From: DATEMK01 sp035275625
GTDB taxonomy: Bacteria > Bacteroidota > Bacteroidia > AKYH767-A > OLB10
Direction of reading: 5' to 3'
Assembly: GCA_035275625.1 (NCBI GenBank)
Contig: DATEMK010000200.1
Location: 1-7,628, forward strand
DNA length: 7,628 nt
Both the position numbers and the translations under genes were made by a program. The notes under the pieces are model-generated. The model was given only the letters and a program-made list of their open reading frames with translations, was not told the origin of the DNA and did no database searches. Below are positions 5,905 to 7,628 of the stretch, piece after piece (within the stretch, counting starts at the first letter, position 1; every line of letters starts with the position of its first letter).

Positions 5905-6606
5905 TTAACTATTGATAAAGTTAATTATTCCACAGGCTACAATGCCTGCTGTTTCTGTTCTCAAACGACTGTCACCAAGGCTTATTGTTTTATATCCGTT
6001 AGCGGCTGCCAGTTTTATTTCACCGTTTGAGAAATCACCTTCAGGACCAATCAAAAGTAGAACATCTTTTTCTTTTGCATATAAATTTTTCAAAGTAGCA
6101 TTTTTTTCTGCATCGCAGAAGCAAATAAATTTGTGTGAAGTGTTTACCTGCTGAATAAAATCTTTGAACTTCATTGCAGCGTTTAATTCCGGCAAATATG
6201 CTTTTCCTGATTGTTTCATTGCTGAGATAATAACTTTATTCAGCCTTTCACTTTTTATTTCTTTTCTTTCGGAATGTTCACAGATTAAAGGGGTGATTTC
6301 ATCAATGCCGATTTCCGTTGCTTTTTCTAAAAACCATTCAAACCGTTCCGTGTTTTTGGTGGGAGCAATGGCAATATGCAAATGATAATTTCTTTTGCTG
6401 AATTCGTTTTGTTTACTGATAATTTTAACCCCGCAATTCCTGATGTCATCCTGAATGATTTCAGCCGAATAAAATCCGCCCCTGCCATCAATGAGGTGAA
6501 TAACATCTTCTTTTTTATGACGCAAGACGCCAATGCAATGCCTGGATTCTTCTTCCGGCAAAACATAATTCTCAGAGCTGACATCCGGACAATAAAATAA
6601 TTGCAT
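5905..6606 (-). CDS. rsmE: 16S rRNA (uracil-1498-N3)-methyltransferase RsmE
   Basis: SPOUT-superfamily, SAM-dependent enzyme that methylates N3 of U1498 in helix 44 of 16S rRNA, acting on the 30S subunit. It has 233 residues, within the family range. An N-terminal PUA-like region (about 1-70, with the SRHCIGVLRHKKED segment at 21-34) precedes the SPOUT domain. Diagnostic motifs are EKATEIGIDEITPL (94-107), HSER (111-114), KQSGKAYLPEL (131-141), the SAM-binding knot loop LIGPEGDFSNGEI (185-197), and SLGDSRLRTETAG (209-221). The start at 6606 follows an A-rich leader without a Shine-Dalgarno sequence, about 17 nt after the pckA terminator stem, leaving very little room for a separate promoter. 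It forms a tight pair with the downstream DUF4159 gene. Confidence 0.96.
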   Translation of the reverse strand: MQLFYCPDVSSENYVLPEEESRHCIGVLRHKKEDVIHLIDGRGGFYSAEIIQDDIRNCGVKIISKQNEFSKRNYHLHIAIAPTKNTERFEWFLEKATEIGIDEITPLICEHSERKEIKSERLNKVIISAMKQSGKAYLPELNAAMKFKDFIQQVNTSHKFICFCDAEKNATLKNLYAKEKDVLLLIGPEGDFSNGEIKLAAANGYKTISLGDSRLRTETAGIVACGIINFINS

Positions 6607-6623
6607 TTTTTTTCTAAATTAAA

Positions 6624-6651
6624 AACCTTCTTCCGGTAATGAAAGAAGGTT
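6624..6651 (-). terminator. Intrinsic terminator of pckA
   Basis: A perfect 9-bp inverted repeat, AACCTTCTT (6624-6632) and AAGAAGGTT (6643-6651), encloses a 10-nt loop. On the minus strand the stem is followed by TTTTTAATTT, the form of a rho-independent terminator, and it lies about 37 bp past the pckA stop codon. It also lies only about 17 nt before the rsmE start, so it could alternatively reduce read-through into rsmE. Confidence 0.75.
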
Positions 6652-6687
6652 CTTTTGAATTTTTAATTCTTGTATTGTAAAACTTCA

Positions 6688-7628
6688 TTAAGCCATTTGC
6701 GGCACTTTGGGAGAGGCTCCGAGTATTTCTTTACTTGCAAATTCTGCATACTGGGCAAAATTTTTCACAAACTGTTTTGCAAGGTCCACTGCTTTTTTAT
6801 CATAAGCATCTTTGTCGGCCCATGATGTTCTCGGATTTAAAATTTCCGCAGGTACATTGGGACAGGAGGTTGGAAATTGCAGGCCAAACACGGGAAGTGT
6901 TTCGAAATTTATTTTATCAAGGTCCCCGTTAAGTGCAGCAGTAATCATTGCCCGGGTGTAGCTTAATTTCATTCTTGATCCCACGCCATAAGAACCGCCC
7001 GACCAACCGGTGTTCACTAACCAGACATTCACAGCACCCTGGTTGATTTTTTTTCCGAGAAGTTCAGCATATTTAGTCGGATGCAATGGTAAGAATGCTT
7101 TTCCGAAACAGGCAGAAAAAGTGGTGGATGGTTCTGTAACGCCTACTTCAGTTCCGGCAACTTTTGCGGTGTAGCCTGAAATGAAATGATACATGGCCTG
7201 TCCTTTATCTAATTTAGAAATCGGGGGCAGCACACCAAATGCATCACAGGTGAGAAAGAAAATATTTTTCGGAGGAGCAGCTACGGATGGCTCTACTGCA
7301 TTATCAATATAATTTATCGGGTAGGCCACGCGCGTATTTTCAGTTTTTGAAATATTATCATAATCCACACTGGTCGTTCCCTCAAAAAATTCTGTGTTTT
7401 CCAGGAGTGAACCGAACCGGACTGCGCCAAAAATCTGCGGTTCTTTTTCTTTTGAAAGATTCACGCATTTTGCATAACAGCCGCCTTCAAAATTAAAAAC
7501 GGTTTTGTCCGACCAGCCGTGTTCATCATCACCGATCAATCCCCTGTTGGGATCAGCGCTCAGGGTTGTTTTTCCTGTTCCTGACAAGCCGAAAAAAACT
7601 GCGGTATCGCCATTTTTGCCAATATTAG
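6688..7628 (-). CDS. pckA: Phosphoenolpyruvate carboxykinase (ATP), N-terminus cut by the window edge
   Basis: Catalyses ATP-dependent decarboxylation and phosphorylation of oxaloacetate to phosphoenolpyruvate plus CO2, a key cytoplasmic gluconeogenic step that can also run in reverse. The C-terminal 312 codons are visible; the ATP-type family is about 530-540 residues, so roughly 220 N-terminal residues lie beyond the right edge. Numbering from the first visible codon: P-loop LSGTGKTT (14-21), metal-binding IGDDEHGW (31-38), NFEGGCYAK (45-53), NTRVAYPI (97-104), TCDAFGVLPP (126-135), and NTGWSGGSYG (205-214). All are intact, and the adjacent pair GDD/SGTGKTT identifies the ATP type rather than the GTP type. 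The TTG near 7587 is the Leu of the P-loop, not a start. The gene ends with a hairpin terminator before rsmE. Confidence 0.97.
   Translation of the reverse strand, partial: NIGKNGDTAVFFGLSGTGKTTLSADPNRGLIGDDEHGWSDKTVFNFEGGCYAKCVNLSKEKEPQIFGAVRFGSLLENTEFFEGTTSVDYDNISKTENTRVAYPINYIDNAVEPSVAAPPKNIFFLTCDAFGVLPPISKLDKGQAMYHFISGYTAKVAGTEVGVTEPSTTFSACFGKAFLPLHPTKYAELLGKKINQGAVNVWLVNTGWSGGSYGVGSRMKLSYTRAMITAALNGDLDKINFETLPVFGLQFPTSCPNVPAEILNPRTSWADKDAYDKKAVDLAKQFVKNFAQYAEFASKEILGASPKVPQMA

Noticed and set aside
5912..6600. Frames within and antisense to rsmE (for example 5912-6154, 6164-6385, 6327-6584 and 6376-6600)
   Set aside because: RsmE motifs run through the whole region in a different frame; no independent evidence supports these.
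7585..7587. TTG as the pckA start codon
   Set aside because: This codon is the Leu of the conserved P-loop LSGTGKTT, and the family sequence (NIGKNGDTAVFFG) continues upstream to the window edge, so the gene is truncated rather than starting here.
1..7628. A previously undescribed multi-gene system
   Set aside because: All seven genes belong to recognised families and most are housekeeping; only the spacer repeats remain unexplained.

Overview
The window comes from a Bacteroidota chromosome, probably a T9SS-bearing member close to the Chitinophagales/Sphingobacteriales/Flavobacteriales part of the phylum. The evidence is a full-length PorX (the PglZ-type response regulator of the type IX secretion system), a secreted DUF4159 protein next to RsmE, the Bacteroidota-type divergent alanine dehydrogenase, AT-rich spacers, and no recognisable Shine-Dalgarno sequence in front of any of the six visible start codons. 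No finer taxonomic call can be defended from the sequence alone.

Layout from right to left, because most genes are on the minus strand. pckA (ATP-dependent PEP carboxykinase, N-terminus cut by the right edge) is followed by a hairpin terminator. Next come rsmE and, 4 nt later, a DUF4159 gene, which form a tight pair. An HD-domain phosphohydrolase lies on the plus strand, convergent with DUF4159 and divergent from porX. After porX there is a 516-bp gene-free gap, then tsaE and ald, which overlap by 4 nt (ATGA). The C-terminus of ald is cut by the left edge.

Functionally these are housekeeping and regulatory genes rather than an accessory island: gluconeogenesis (PckA), 16S rRNA methylation (RsmE), tRNA t6A37 modification (TsaE), amino-acid/NAD chemistry (Ald-like), nucleotide phosphohydrolysis (HD) and T9SS signalling (PorX). 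I see no phage, transposase, CRISPR array, defence island or biosynthetic cluster, and no new multi-gene system.

The unexplained content is in the two long spacers. The gap upstream of tsaE holds 32 tandem heptamers (CATTGGT/CATTAGT, 224 bp) ending 10 bp before the tsaE start codon, plus an imperfect inverted repeat of about 106 bp. The porX/HD divergent spacer holds 11 degenerate octamers (consensus TTGTTRWA) and a perfect GC-rich palindrome just upstream of the HD start. The palindrome motif TCCGCCTWAGGCGGA occurs in both spacers. In the heptamer array, the strand that would be the tsaE leader carries an ATG every 7 nt, in all three frames, each closed by a stop within a few codons.
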